Shown: positions 1 to 9,028, counted from the stretch's first letter. The stretch is 64,000 nt of DNA from Nannocystis sp. (GCA_016712315.1 JADJRG010000022.1:1054001-1118000), one strand, 5' to 3'. The notes: generated by a model from the sequence alone, not told the origin. Program-made: numbers and translations.

Positions 1-1716
1 ACCCTGGTCCCCTCCCTGCTTTCGGCGTTCTTGGGGGTCTATCCCGAGCTCGGTCGGGAATTGCCGAGGATCTCGCTGTGGATCAGCAGCGGGGAGGTGC
101 TGAGCGCAGCGCTGCTTCGCCGGTTCCGCGCCGCCTGCCCGCATGCGACGCTGCTAAACCTGTACGGCAGCACCGAGATCTCGGCCGATGTGACTTGCGC
201 CGAGTTCACCCCGCAGACGGCGCTGCCCGAGCGCCGCGTACCCATCGGATCCGCGGTCGCAGGGGCCGAGCTGTGGGTTTTGGGTGAGGATGGCAGCCCC
301 GTGGAGGCCGGTGCTACCGGCGAGCTGTTCGTCGGCGGGCCGATCCTGTGCCGCAGTTACTGGCAACGTCCGGAGGAAGATCAGGTCCGCTTCGTGTACC
401 CCGGGGTTGCCGGCGGCTCCCGGCTGTTTCGCACCGGCGACCGCGTCCGCGCGCTGGCCGACGGCCAGCTGGAGTACCTGGGGCGGGTCGACAACCAGGT
501 CAAGGTCAATGGCGTCCGGATCGAGCTGGAGGAGATCGAGCTGGTGGTGGCCGCGCTGCTGCCGACGGGAGGACACGCCGCCGCGGTCGCCGTGCCCAGC
601 CCCGCTGATCCAGAGACCCGCCGACTCTGGCTGTTCGTTGCCCCCGCAGACATCGCGGTCGAGCCCCTGCGAGAGCGCATGAGGGCGCAGCTGCCACCGC
701 CGCTTGTTCCATCGCGCATCATGGCCCTGGCAGCGCTACCGCTGGTTCCCAGCGGCAAGTTCGACCGGCAGGCGCTCATCCGCCAGGCGATGGGTATTGA
801 GCAGAGCCCGCGCGCTCAGCCGGTCGTCCTGCTGCCCGATGAGCAGGAGCTGGCGGCGCTGTACTCGACCCTGCTCGGCATCGCGCCGGTGTCCCGCGAG
901 GACTGCTTTGGCGCGCTCGGTGGTGACTCGCTGGCGCTGGCCCAGCTGCTGGCCCGGCTGGCGGCCCGCGGCGTCCCGGCCCCGGCGCTGCCGCCGGCGC
1001 AGGTGCGGCAGGCGCCCCTGTGGCAGGTCGCCCGCTGGCTCGATGGCAGGGACCCGGTTCCGGCCGACGTACCCTCCATGTACGAGGTCGTGGCAGCCGA
1101 GCAGGTGCCGGAAGCGGCGCTTGCTCGCTTCGCCGCCGATCTGTTCGTCGCCCGGGAGCCCGTGTGTGTGGCGCTTGGGCTGACGCGGGACGATGTGCTT
1201 GCGGCGTTTACCCGGACGGTCCGTGGTGCGCAGCGCTTGGGCCTGTCGCTGGTTGCTCGCGATCCACATACGGGCGAGCTGTTCGGCCTCAGCCTGGTCC
1301 TGGACTGGGCCGACCAGCCGCCACCGGATCTTGCCGCCGAGTCGCTGCGGGCGCGGCCCTACTGGGCGCTGGTGTACGAGCTCTGCGACGAGTACGAGCG
1401 GCAGCTTGCATCTCGGCCGGCAGTCGGAGAGCTCCTGGACATGGCCCTGGGCGGTGCCGTGCCGACGGTGGACGGGCTCGCGCTCCTGTACGATCTGGAC
1501 CGCCGCGTCCTGACGGCGGCGCGCGCCCGCGGCTACCGCGGGGCGGCGACGCTCTGCTTCCACGAGGTGACGCGACACCTGGCCGAGAGGCTCGGGTTCG
1601 TCCGGCACACGGCGCGCTCGCTGACCACCTACGAGTATGAGGGGCGGCGCCTGCTGGAGTCCGCGGCTCCGGTTCACAAGGAGGCGGTCCTTATGGCGAA
1701 GGACCTGCGCGATTGA
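1..1716 (+). CDS. Ebony-like adenylation-carrier-GNAT protein, 3' end
   Basis: The frame is open from the first base, so the N-terminal part lies outside the window. The visible 571 residues hold the C-terminal part of an adenylation domain (NLYGSTEI at nt 157, FRTGDR at nt 427, GRVDNQVKVNG at nt 481, PSGKFDR at nt 745). A carrier-protein site follows, LGGDSLAL with the phosphopantetheine Ser at nt 928-930. From about nt 1078 there is a GNAT-like domain (FVAREPVCVALGL, later RGYRGAATLCFHEVTRHLA). No condensation or thioesterase domain is present. Adenylation-thiolation followed by an arylalkylamine-acetyltransferase-like domain is the layout of insect Ebony, which joins an activated amino acid to an amine. 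The inference is that this enzyme activates an amino acid on the carrier and the GNAT domain condenses it with an amine. Substrates cannot be read. A free-standing NRPS module is the alternative. Confidence 0.8.
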   Translation, partial: TLVPSLLSAFLGVYPELGRELPRISLWISSGEVLSAALLRRFRAACPHATLLNLYGSTEISADVTCAEFTPQTALPERRVPIGSAVAGAELWVLGEDGSPVEAGATGELFVGGPILCRSYWQRPEEDQVRFVYPGVAGGSRLFRTGDRVRALADGQLEYLGRVDNQVKVNGVRIELEEIELVVAALLPTGGHAAAVAVPSPADPETRRLWLFVAPADIAVEPLRERMRAQLPPPLVPSRIMALAALPLVPSGKFDRQALIRQAMGIEQSPRAQPVVLLPDEQELAALYSTLLGIAPVSREDCFGALGGDSLALAQLLARLAARGVPAPALPPAQVRQAPLWQVARWLDGRDPVPADVPSMYEVVAAEQVPEAALARFAADLFVAREPVCVALGLTRDDVLAAFTRTVRGAQRLGLSLVARDPHTGELFGLSLVLDWADQPPPDLAAESLRARPYWALVYELCDEYERQLASRPAVGELLDMALGGAVPTVDGLALLYDLDRRVLTAARARGYRGAATLCFHEVTRHLAERLGFVRHTARSLTTYEYEGRRLLESAAPVHKEAVLMAKDLRD

Positions 1717-1780
1717 CTTCTGCCGGCCGCTCCAGACGGGCCTGTTCGAGCCCGGTCCGGGCGCTAGCATCAGAGCGACC

Positions 1781-2226
1781 ATGAGCTTCCGCTACCTGAC
1801 TCCAAAGGCCGTCATCCGTAGCAGCCCGCTGGGTGGGCGCGGCGCCTTTGCCACCCAGCCGATCGCCGATGGCGAGCTGGTCGCGGTGTTCGGCGGCCGC
1901 GTGAGAGCGAGATCGACTCCGCCGACTTCATCAACCACTCGTGCGATCCCAACTGCGGCATCCGAGGTCACCTGTTGCTATTTGCCCGGTCCGCGATTGC
2001 GATGGAGAATGAGCTGACCTTTGATTATGGCACGGTCTTTGTCGACCATGGCCGGGGGCGCGTCGAGATGTCCTGCAGCTGCCGGGCTGCCGCCTGCCGC
2101 GGCCTCATCACCTCGGAGGATTGGCAGGAGCCGGCGTTCCGGCGTCGCCACCGCGGCGACCTGTCCTTTGCCGTGCAGGAGCGGATCGCAGCGGCGTTCC
2201 CCGATGGGGAGCACGACCCCGTCTAA
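1781..2226 (+). pseudogene. SET-domain methyltransferase gene, internally deleted and frameshifted
   Basis: An ATG at 1781 opens a frame reading SSPLGGRGAFATQPIADGEL and then VAVFGG, the start of a SET domain. After about nt 1903 the family continues only in another frame, with DSADFINHSCDPNCGIRG, ELTFDYGT and a post-SET-like Cys stretch (CSCRAAACRG), ending at the stop at 2224-2226. The roughly 35-45 residues that normally separate the first SET block from NHSCDPN are missing at the junction. The simplest reading is a deletion whose length is not a multiple of three. The intact family methylates protein lysines with S-adenosylmethionine. As drawn, no single frame gives a complete enzyme, so this is called a pseudogene; an assembly error is the alternative. 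Confidence 0.75.
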
Positions 2227-2380
2227 GTCGCGTGCGGCGTCACCTGGGAGGCGGGCGAGGGACTGGTGGGCGTCCATGTCAGCGTGGGCGGGGCTCAGTC
2301 GCGGGGCCCGCACGGAACCGGCTGTAGCTCCCTCCAGGAGGCCTGTGTAGGCGAGGAAGACGCCCGCGATGGCTCTGAGG

Positions 2381-3241
2381 TTACAGGTGGCACTTTAACC
2401 TCTTGGCGATTTCCGACGCGAGCTGGTCCATCTTTGCGAGGTCATTCTCGCGTTGCGCGGCCTCGAACTGCGCTTGGAGCTCACGTCCCTGCTTCAGGTT
2501 TTCCTGTTGCTCGCGTAGCACGGCCTGAAACTCGCTCCGGCTCAGCTTGCTCAGCAGGTCATCGGAGTCGTCGGAGTCGAAGATGCTCGCGGCGCTGATG
2601 GGCGAGACGTCGTCGGGGATGTTGCTCGCCGCGTTGGGGGTGGGCTCGTCGGTCGGGACGTCGGCGGGCGCAGCGGTGGTGGTTGGCTCGCCGACGTCGA
2701 CCTCGTCGGTGGTGCTTGACGCGCTGATGGGCGAGACGTGGTCGGAGTCGACTTCGTCGGTGGTGCTCGCCGCGCTGATGGGCGAGACGTCGGTCGCCTC
2801 GATGGCGGGCTCTTCGGTGATGATGGTCGCGGGCTCGTCGGAGTCGACCTCGGCGGCGACGGTGCTCGCCGCCTCGGTGGTGCTCGCCGCCTCGGTGGCG
2901 CTCGCTGCCTCGGTGGTGCTCGCCGCCTCGGTGGTGCTCGCCGCCTCGGTGGCACTCGCTGCCTCGGCGGGCTCGGTGGCGGTCGCCGCGGTGGTGCTCA
3001 CCGCGCTGACGGTTGGCATGTCGGCGGGCGCGGTGGTGGCGGGCTCGGTCTCGTTGGTGATGACGAGCTCGGTGATGCGGTCGGCGCTGGTCGGTGTGAC
3101 CTTCGGCGTCGGTGACCAACAGGGCAACAACGCCGCTGCTGTGCCTGTACCTGTTGTGACCGAGGCGGGCGTGAAGCGGTTCTTCAGGCTGGTGGGAGGG
3201 GCGGTTCTTGTCGGTGTGGCGACGCTGTCAACGGGCACCAT
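2381..3241 (-). CDS. Acidic Thr/Ala/Glu/Asp-rich low-complexity protein
   Basis: Not recognised. The 286-residue product has a non-acidic N-terminus and then tandem six-residue units (EAASTT/EAASAT). Repeated acidic blocks of the type DVSPISAASTTDEVDSD follow, and a charged helical C-terminus (EFQAVLREQQENLKQ, then AQRENDLAKMDQLASE) that could form a coiled coil. The opposite strand is also open over most of this stretch. The minus frame is preferred because it is acidic and helical and shares the VDSD, STT/STMT style with the protein encoded at 4000-4560. No ribosome binding site decides the start, and downstream starts are possible. The gene is divergent from the one at 3306. Function unknown. 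Confidence 0.5.
   Translation of the reverse strand: MVPVDSVATPTRTAPPTSLKNRFTPASVTTGTGTAAALLPCWSPTPKVTPTSADRITELVITNETEPATTAPADMPTVSAVSTTAATATEPAEAASATEAASTTEAASTTEAASATEAASTTEAASTVAAEVDSDEPATIITEEPAIEATDVSPISAASTTDEVDSDHVSPISASSTTDEVDVGEPTTTAAPADVPTDEPTPNAASNIPDDVSPISAASIFDSDDSDDLLSKLSRSEFQAVLREQQENLKQGRELQAQFEAAQRENDLAKMDQLASEIAKRLKCHL
2860..2975. repeat. 18-bp tandem repeats coding for EAASTT units
   Basis: Five to six near-identical 18-base units (core gcctcggtggtgctcgcc) lie head to tail. On the minus strand they code for EAASTT/EAASAT. The repeats keep all frames open, which explains the long overlapping open frames on both strands here. Copy number could vary by slippage without breaking the frame. 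Confidence 0.8.
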
Positions 3242-3305
3242 CTTGTGCGCCTGTCAGGGCGATCAACTGGTGTTCATCCGCGCGCAGGACGACCCGCTCG
3301 GGGAG

Positions 3306-3998
3306 ATGGACGTGGTGAGCGTCGGTAGGCCCGGGTCCTTGCATGACCTGAACATGGACGCGCTCAGAGAACTTGGCTTCGGGATCCATGCGACGGAAAG
3401 AGGGAGCGGGCGAGGGCGCGGGCGGACGGCGCCAGCGGGGCCACGCGCTGAGTCGCCGAAGACGCAGGCCGCGGGCGGGCCGCTGCGTCTGCCCGCGAGC
3501 CTCAGCGCCGAGTACGATCGAATTCTCGCCCGAGAGCGGCTGGCGCCAGAGGACACGGCGCGAGTATCGAGCGCGCTACGTGGGTGCTTTGAGGCGCTGC
3601 TGCGGCGGGCGAAGAAGGCGAAGGTGAAGGAGGAGCATCGCTCCCGCGGAGGACAAGCGCTGCCGACGGTGACGCGGCTGCTGTGCGAGCTGGCGCTGCG
3701 AGGAGCCGAGGACTTGGTGGGGCTTACGGGTAGGATCTTAAAGAAGCTCCAAGAGGTGGCCGGCGAGCTGAAATTGAGGATCTCCCCGCGGACGCTGTCC
3801 CACGCGCTGCAACTGCTGCTGGCGACGAAGACGTGCCTCATGGTGCGCGAGGGCCATACGTGGACGATCCGCCTCGAAGAGCTGAGCGACCCGTGGTCGC
3901 AGCTCCATCGCGAGTTTTTAAAAGAGACACCCCGCGCCTGTCGGCCCGCGCGCGCGGCCGAGACGACGGCGCTAAGCGGCAGAGGCGACGGCCGATGA
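3306..3998 (+). CDS. Hypothetical protein, possible winged-helix C-terminus
   Basis: Not recognised. The frame is open from 2547, but the low-complexity part upstream is judged to be antisense of the minus-strand gene. ATG at 3306 (after GGGAG, tightly spaced) or 3354 are plausible starts. The 230-residue product has a basic, proline-rich linker near its N-terminus. A helical globular part follows, with LPASLSAEYDRILARERLAP, then LPTVTRLLCELALRGAEDL and ISPRTLSHALQLLLATKTCL followed by MVREGHTWTIRLEE. The last segment has the helix-helix-hairpin look of a winged helix, which is an inference. Its stop is one base before the GTG of the next gene, so the two are probably cotranscribed. Confidence is limited because no family was recognised. 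Confidence 0.5.
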   Translation: MDVVSVGRPGSLHDLNMDALRELGFGIHATERGSGRGRGRTAPAGPRAESPKTQAAGGPLRLPASLSAEYDRILARERLAPEDTARVSSALRGCFEALLRRAKKAKVKEEHRSRGGQALPTVTRLLCELALRGAEDLVGLTGRILKKLQEVAGELKLRISPRTLSHALQLLLATKTCLMVREGHTWTIRLEELSDPWSQLHREFLKETPRACRPARAAETTALSGRGDGR

Positions 3999-3999
3999 G

Positions 4000-4560
4000 G
4001 TGAGGGAGCACGAAGAGGGCGCGGCGGATGCGGCGGATGCGGCGGATGCGGCGGCCGCGGTCGACTCCGACGCGACCAACAGCGAGGCGAGCACCATGAC
4101 CCACGAAGAGGGCGCGGCGGATGCGGCGGATGCGGCGGATGCGGCGGCCGCGGTCGACTCCGACGCGACCAACAGCGAGGCGAGCACCATGACCCACGAA
4201 GAGGGCGCGGCGGATGCGGCGGATGCGGCGGATGCGGCGGCCGCGGTCGACTCCGACGCGACCAACAGCGAGGCGAGCACCATGACCGACGAGACCGCTG
4301 ACGACGAGACCATGAGTGTGGCGAGCACCATCAGCGACGACGCTGCCGCCACCGAAGCCGACCCGCTGGAGGCGCCCGCGACGCCCGTTATCATCGCCCC
4401 CGAAGCCCCCGCTGCCGACCCACCGGAGGCGCCCGCCGCCCCGCCAGAGGCTACAGCTCAACCCGGCCGCCCGTGGCCACGGCCGCAGGAAATCTCTCGG
4501 CGACGCCGACTGCACCCTCCAGCCCCGCTGCGCCTACTTCCGCGGCGGAGGAGCGCATGA
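4000..4560 (+). CDS. Acidic alanine-rich repeat protein
   Basis: Not recognised. GTG at 4000 follows the previous stop by one base. The 186-residue product begins with three copies of a 31-residue unit containing EEGAADAADAADAAAAVDSD and then ATNSEASTMT. An acidic stretch (DETADDETMSVAST, ISDDAAATEADP) and a Pro/Ala-rich stretch follow. The last 35 or so residues are basic and unlike the rest (RRRRLHPPAPLRLLPRRR). In that same stretch another frame reads a sensible alanine-rich and then helical sequence (see 4473-4724). The original protein may therefore have continued in that frame and lost it through an indel near nt 4455-4475. Function unknown; it shares style with the minus-strand protein at 2381-3241. 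Confidence 0.5.
   Translation: MREHEEGAADAADAADAAAAVDSDATNSEASTMTHEEGAADAADAADAAAAVDSDATNSEASTMTHEEGAADAADAADAAAAVDSDATNSEASTMTDETADDETMSVASTISDDAAATEADPLEAPATPVIIAPEAPAADPPEAPAAPPEATAQPGRPWPRPQEISRRRRLHPPAPLRLLPRRRSA
4009..4287. repeat. Three 93-bp direct repeats
   Basis: Copies at 4009-4101, 4102-4194 and 4195-4287 are essentially identical, each starting cacgaagagggcgcggcgg and ending at the gcaccatgacc/g boundary. Each codes for 31 residues, so copy changes keep the frame. Each copy also contains an internal triplication of gcggatgcg. Such identity suggests recent expansion or active homogenisation. Confidence 0.9.
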
Positions 4561-4724
4561 CACTCTTGGAGGCCGCGGTACGCGAGGGACTCGAGGAGAT
4601 ACAACTCCTCCGGGACACTCTGCGTGCGGCACTCGTCGCCGCCGCCGCTCCGACAAATGATCCTCGACCGCAGAATGTCAACGAGCCGCCGCCCCCGCCG
4701 CCGCGCCGCCCACACAGCCCTTGA
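4473..4724 (+). CDS. Small alanine-rich helical protein or frameshifted C-terminus of the preceding gene
   Basis: A GTG at 4473 opens 83 codons overlapping the end of the preceding gene in another frame. After an Ala/Pro/Ser-rich start comes a clean amphipathic helix (ERMTLLEAAVREGLEEIQLL, then RDTLRAALVAAAA) and a proline-rich tail. An ATG at 4557 would give only the helix. Either this is a separate, translationally coupled small gene or it is the true end of the acidic repeat protein displaced by an indel. The continuous Ala/Pro/Thr character across the junction favours the second. No function can be assigned. Confidence 0.4.
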   Translation: MATAAGNLSATPTAPSSPAAPTSAAEERMTLLEAAVREGLEEIQLLRDTLRAALVAAAAPTNDPRPQNVNEPPPPPPRRPHSP

Positions 4725-4782
4725 TCCAGGAAGAGCTGGTCCTGCTGGCGCCACTCGCCCTCCCAGGAGTAGGCTCCCACCC

Positions 4783-5874
4783 ATGGCGCCACGGATCCGG
4801 CTCCTCCTCGCCTTCGGGCTCGGGCTCGCCTGCCAGCCGACGCAGGGCGAGACGACGTCGTTCGCGTCGGTGCCGACGACGGCACCTCCTCCCTCGGGAT
4901 CAGACTCCAGCGCGGCGGACACGAGCGGCGGCAGCGACGGGGGGGCGTCGCAAGGGAGCTCGGGCGGAGGGGCGAGCGACGCGAGCTCGTCCGCGGACCC
5001 GAGCGTGGGCACCGGCGACACGACGCTGCTCTACGACGTCGGCCCCGACACTGACACCGCCACCGGCAGCGACACGAAGCCGGCGGGGTGCGAGGGCAAG
5101 ATCGACCTGCTCTTTGTCCTCTCGCGCGACGCTTCGATGAAGAGCAGCCAAGAAAAACTGCTCGCGGCGTTTCCCGGCTTCATCGCCACCATCCAGGCGA
5201 AGTCGCGGATTTTGACTACCACATCATGGTCGTCGACGGTGACACCGAGTGGGGCCTGATCACCTGTGACCTGGCTTGCGCGATGGAGGGCTTCTGTGGC
5301 GGGGTCCCGGACTACCCTTGCGATCTGCTTCACCTCGTCACCGACTGCGACCGCACGATCGGCGCCGGCAACGTCTTCGCCGCAGGTGGGAACGCGAGCA
5401 ACAAGCCGTGCCAGATCGCGGGCGGGCGGCGCTACCTGACCAACGAGCAGCCGAACCTCGCCGAGACCTTCGCCTGCGTCGCCAGGCTCGGCGTCAGCGG
5501 TCGCGATCTGATGGGCCAAGCGCTCAGCGCCGCGATGAAGCCGGAGATGAACGCCCCGGGCGGCTGCAACGCCGGCTTCCTCCGTGACGATGCGTTGCTG
5601 ATGGTCACCTTTCTCGGCGGCTACGACTACGACTCGAAGGGCAACCCGGATCTGTGGGCAGATCGTGTGCTCTCGGCCAAGGGCGGTGATCCGGGCGCGG
5701 TGGTGATGCTGAGCATCCTCAACCCCGACTGTCCAGCGCCCGATCGGATCTGCGAGCTCGTCAAAGAAATTCCCGTACCACATGGTTGCGGACGGCAACC
5801 TGGACTTCGTTGATGCGTTCGAGGCCGCGACCGATCTGGTCGCGGAGGCGTGCGCCGAGTTCATCCCGGGCTGA
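4783..5874 (+). pseudogene. VWA-like lipoprotein gene with two frameshifts
   Basis: ATG at 4783 after AGGAG starts a lipoprotein signal (LLLAFGLGLACQ, lipid Cys about residue 17). A Ser/Gly/Asp linker follows, then KIDLLFVLSRDASM and FPGFIATIQAK. Near nt 5205-5215 the family sequence moves to another frame (DFDYHIMVVDGDTEWGL and then a Cys-rich stretch, FLGGYDYDSKGNPDLWADRV). Near nt 5765-5775 it moves back to the first frame and ends YHMVADGNLDFVDAFEAA plus about 15 residues at the stop 5872-5874. The two shifts cancel, so start and stop are in the same frame while the middle is not. The metal-site motif expected in this family (DNSGSM) reads LSRDASM, so metal binding is doubtful as well. 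Both shifts lie near short homopolymers (tttt; aaa/ccc), so sequencing error is the main alternative to decay. Confidence 0.75.
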
Positions 5875-5882
5875 GCACGGGC

Positions 5883-7548
5883 TCAGCCGCCGATGTAAGC
5901 GACCGCGGGATACCCGCTGTTGCCGAGGCCGCCCGCGTACACCTCGCCGAAGGCGCCGATCGCGACGGCGATCGCCATGTGGAAGTTCTTGTTGTCCTCG
6001 CGACTGTAGGTCCACAGCGGCGCCGCTGATCCAGGCTTAAACGCTCGCACCCAGAAGGCGCCTTCGTTGCCCTTGGCCCCGCCCATCACGACGACGGCGT
6101 AGCCGGCCGGGCTCCAGGCGATGTCATGTGGCCCATAGGACAGGCTCGGCAGATCACCGATCGGCGCGAACCAATCGTCGCCACCCTTCGGATCGTGGAC
6201 GCGGAGAGTCGCCTTCGGATCGCAGTCATCGCCGCAGATAAATCCTGCGGTGATGTAGCGCCCTTGCTCGTCGATCGTGAGCGCCCGGCCGCCGGTCTGG
6301 GCGTCTCCCTCGATGCCGCCGACCTTCCACTTGTGGGCCGTGGTGATCACATCGACCTCGAGGGTGAAGTGGCGGTCTCGCTTGAGTTGTAGGAATTTTT
6401 CATGCTTTCCGTTCGCCTCTCCGACCATCACGAGCGTGTCGCCCGCGAACGCGCAGTCGCGGACGATCTCGGTGAACTTGTGCGGCACCTCGTCGTCCTT
6501 TTTGGCCACGTAGTCGAAGGTCTGCGCTTCGCCGAACTGGTTCGGCCGATAGATCCACGCGGCGGCGTCCCAAGCGTCGGGGTGGCCGCTGGGAGCGGCG
6601 CCGCAGACGGCGATCAAGCCGGAGGGGTGGGCGCCGAGGGCGAGGGCGAGCTCGTCCTTTCCGCCGAGGCCGCGGGGGGTTACGCCAGCGTCCCACGAGC
6701 TGAGTTGCCCGAGCCACCACTCGGTTCCGCCGACACCTGTCCGGTAGGCCAGGAGGTTGATCGCGCCGTCGGCGTCGATCTTCATGTCGATGGGGGCGCA
6801 GGTTAACCCGGGCAGCACGCTGCGGAACGAACTCCATCCGCCCTGGTTGCGACGGCGCAGGTAGCAGCGGCTATCCCCGGCGAGCGTGTCTTGGCCGAAC
6901 TCAACGGGATCGCCGCTCGGCAACACGCCGAGCGCCTTGACGATCCCGCTGCCGCTGAGCTCGTTGATCTCCCAAAAGATCTCCTCTCCGGGCGTCGGAA
7001 GGTCGATCGTGTAGCTCGTCGTCACTGCGTCGCCGGCCAGATCGCCGCGCCACGGGGTGAGCTTGAGAAACTGCGTGCCGTTGGCGAGGCCGGTGTTGAC
7101 GGCGAGCTCGCCCTGAAAAATAACGGGGTCCCGATCGTGCTCGAGGTCGGGGTCAAGGGCAGCGAGTTGGATCAAGGATCCATCTTCGAGCTGCATCGAT
7201 ACGCCTTCGGCCCCCTCGGCCGTGACCGTGACGGTGAGCGGCCCGTTTTTAAAGATGATCGGCCCGGGGGTGAGCTCGTACCCGACAATCCCCGGGGCGG
7301 GCAGGGCGCCTTCGGTGTCGTCGCCGGTGTCGCTAAGCGGATGAGGCGTCGCTGTCGCTGTCGGAGCCGTGAGGCGGCGGTTCGGTCGTGACGGTGCTGA
7401 TCGGTGGGCTGCTGTTGGCGGAGTCGTCGCTGCCGCTGTCGCTGTCGCTGTCCTCGGTCGTGTAGTACTCCAGCAGGGTCTCGTACCCGCTCGGGTCGTA
7501 GCAGGCGGGCACAAGGGCGAGGAGGAGGACATGGGCGGGTCGACGCAT
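5883..7548 (-). pseudogene. Lipoprotein with propeller-like domain, one frameshift after the linker
   Basis: The minus-strand ATG at 7548 follows AGGAA and gives MRRPAHVLLLALVPACYD, a clear lipoprotein signal. A Ser/Asp/Thr linker ends in SDSDSDASSA and a stop near nt 7333. The rest of the protein (DTGDDTEGALPAPGIVGYEL onward) is in another frame and runs to 5883. It carries beta-propeller-like features (TEWWLGQLSSWDAG, GRALTIDEQGRYITAG, GDTLVMVGEANGKHEKF). The long frame that seems to start at 7532 has a nonsense N-terminus, so the real gene spans the shift. The shift lies in a repetitive gac/agc tract. Slippage, and even phase variation, is possible; so is sequencing error. The gene is tail-to-tail with the broken VWA gene. 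Predicted location: outer-membrane or periplasmic lipoprotein of unknown function. Confidence 0.7.
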
Positions 7549-7694
7549 GCGGAGATTTCCTGGACGCGCAGCGGTAGGCGCGGTTGCGAGCATGCGCTGA
7601 TTCGCGCGCGCTAGGCAAGGGGCGCGCGTGCGACGGCTCGCCGCGAGCACGTTCTGACGCCGAGCACGGAAGCGGTCTCGGTCGTGGCCCCCCG

Positions 7695-7730
7695 AAGCGG
7701 GCCCATCCAACAAGCCCAGGCGTTGAGCAC
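7695..7730 (-). repeat. Degenerate terminal CRISPR repeat
   Basis: Only the last 14 bases (caggcgttgagcac, 7717-7730) match the repeat; the other 22 have diverged. It is separated from the first full repeat by a 35-bp spacer-sized gap (7731-7765), as expected for a trailer-end repeat. Confidence 0.75.
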
Positions 7731-7765
7731 TGCCGCACCCTCGATCTCAGCGGAGACGTGCACGA

Positions 7766-9028
7766 GATCAGCTCGCCTTGATGCCGACAGGCGTTGAGCA
7801 CATCTCGCAGGGCGGCAGCTCAGGCTCGCAGACACCTTCGGATCAGCTCGCCTTGATGCCGACAGGCGTTGAGCACCGCGCGGCGGCCGAGCTACAGGAG
7901 ATCGCCCGCGAGATCAGCTCGCCTTGATGCCGACAGGCGTTGAGCACGCCAGCACCGCCCCAACCGATACGGTCCTGGAGCGATCAGCTCGCCTTGATGC
8001 CGACAGGCGTTGAGCACAAGACGCTAACGATTTTGGGGGTGCTCGCGCTGCTGGGATCAGCTCGCCTTGATGCCGACAGGCGTTGAGCACCAGACCACCT
8101 CGCTCACCCTCCCCACCGATCTCAAGATCAGCTCGCCTTGATGCCGACAGGCGTTGAGCACGAGGAGGCCATGTTCGAGGCGAACTCGCGCATGTGAGAT
8201 CAGCTCGCCTTGATGCCGACAGGCGTTGAGCACGCGCGCTTGCCCGGCGTGGAGGCCCTGCTTGCGGTCTGGGATCAGCTCGCCTTGATGCCGACAGGCG
8301 TTGAGCACCACCCGAGCCGCGAGATGTAGTCGGTCCGATCGCCGACCGATCAGCTCGCCTTGATGCCGACAGGCGTTGAGCACGGCGTCGGAGACCACGG
8401 CGAGATCTGGGCACATTTGATCAGCTCGCCTTGATGCCGACAGGCGTTGAGCACGCCCGCAGCGAGTAGACGGTCGCGACGGCCTGCCCGTGATCAGCTC
8501 GCCTTGATGCCGACAGGCGTTGAGCACTCGTGTCGCTACTCGAGAGCTACGTGCGCGCACCCCCCCGGATCAGCTCGCCTTGATGCCGACAGGCGTTGAG
8601 CACTCGACGGCGCTCACCGGCTGGCCGGTGTAGGCGTGATCAGCTCGCCTTGATGCCGACAGGCGTTGAGCACAGTTCCGCAAGGTCTTCCTCGTCGGCG
8701 ACTCTGCGATCAGCTCGCCTTGATGCCGACAGGCGTTGAGCACAGCGCGCGCGGGCCGGGGCCGGCGGAGATCTTGTGATCAGCTCGCCTTGATGCCGAC
8801 AGGCGTTGAGCACTTGCACGTCGAGGTGGCCAGGGGTGAGATGAGCCCGATCAGCTCGCCTTGATGCCGACAGGCGTTGAGCACTCTTTCTTGCTCACTT
8901 GCGTGAGCCCTTCTGCTTCGTGATCAGCTCGCCTTGATGCCGACAGGCGTTGAGCACATCGCGGCCTCGCAGAGCTGGTGCAGGCCGAACAGGATCAGCT
9001 CGCCTTGATGCCGACAGGCGTTGAGCAC
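7766..9028 (-). CRISPR. CRISPR array, 18 full repeats, no cas genes in window
   Basis: Eighteen identical 36-bp repeats start at 7766, 7841, 7912, 7982, 8055, 8126, 8198, 8273, 8348, 8419, 8492, 8568, 8638, 8708, 8778, 8849, 8922 and 8993. On the minus strand the repeat begins GTGCTCAACGCC and ends GAGCTGATC. Its middle can fold as AUGCC-GACA-GGCGU or the complementary hairpin. The 17 spacers are 34-40 bp and all different by eye. At the low end a partial repeat keeps only 14 bases of the repeat's minus-strand 5' end. A degenerate 3' repeat half is typical of the trailer end, so minus-strand transcription with the leader above 9028 is inferred. No cas gene lies in this window, so processing proteins must be encoded elsewhere or the array is orphaned. 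The type is not assigned. Confidence 0.97.

Noticed and set aside
2547..3300. Upstream extension of the plus-strand gene at 3306 across the low-complexity region
   Set aside because: The stretch reads as Val/Leu/Ala/Ser repeats antisense to the acidic minus-strand protein, so only the part after about 3306 is kept.
3838..4515. Minus-strand Val/Arg/Gly-rich frame over the 93-bp repeats
   Set aside because: It is the reverse of the acidic repeat protein; the triplicated gcggatgcg unit keeps every frame open.
7632..7667. A further degenerate CRISPR repeat
   Set aside because: Only scattered matches (gctcgcc, gagcac) and the wrong spacing (63 instead of 70-76) to the next repeat; probably chance in GC-rich sequence.
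7914..8560. Long minus-strand frames over the CRISPR that repeat LNACRHQGELI
   Set aside because: They are translations of the identical 36-bp repeats with spacers between; no start or ribosome site and no homologue-like sequence.
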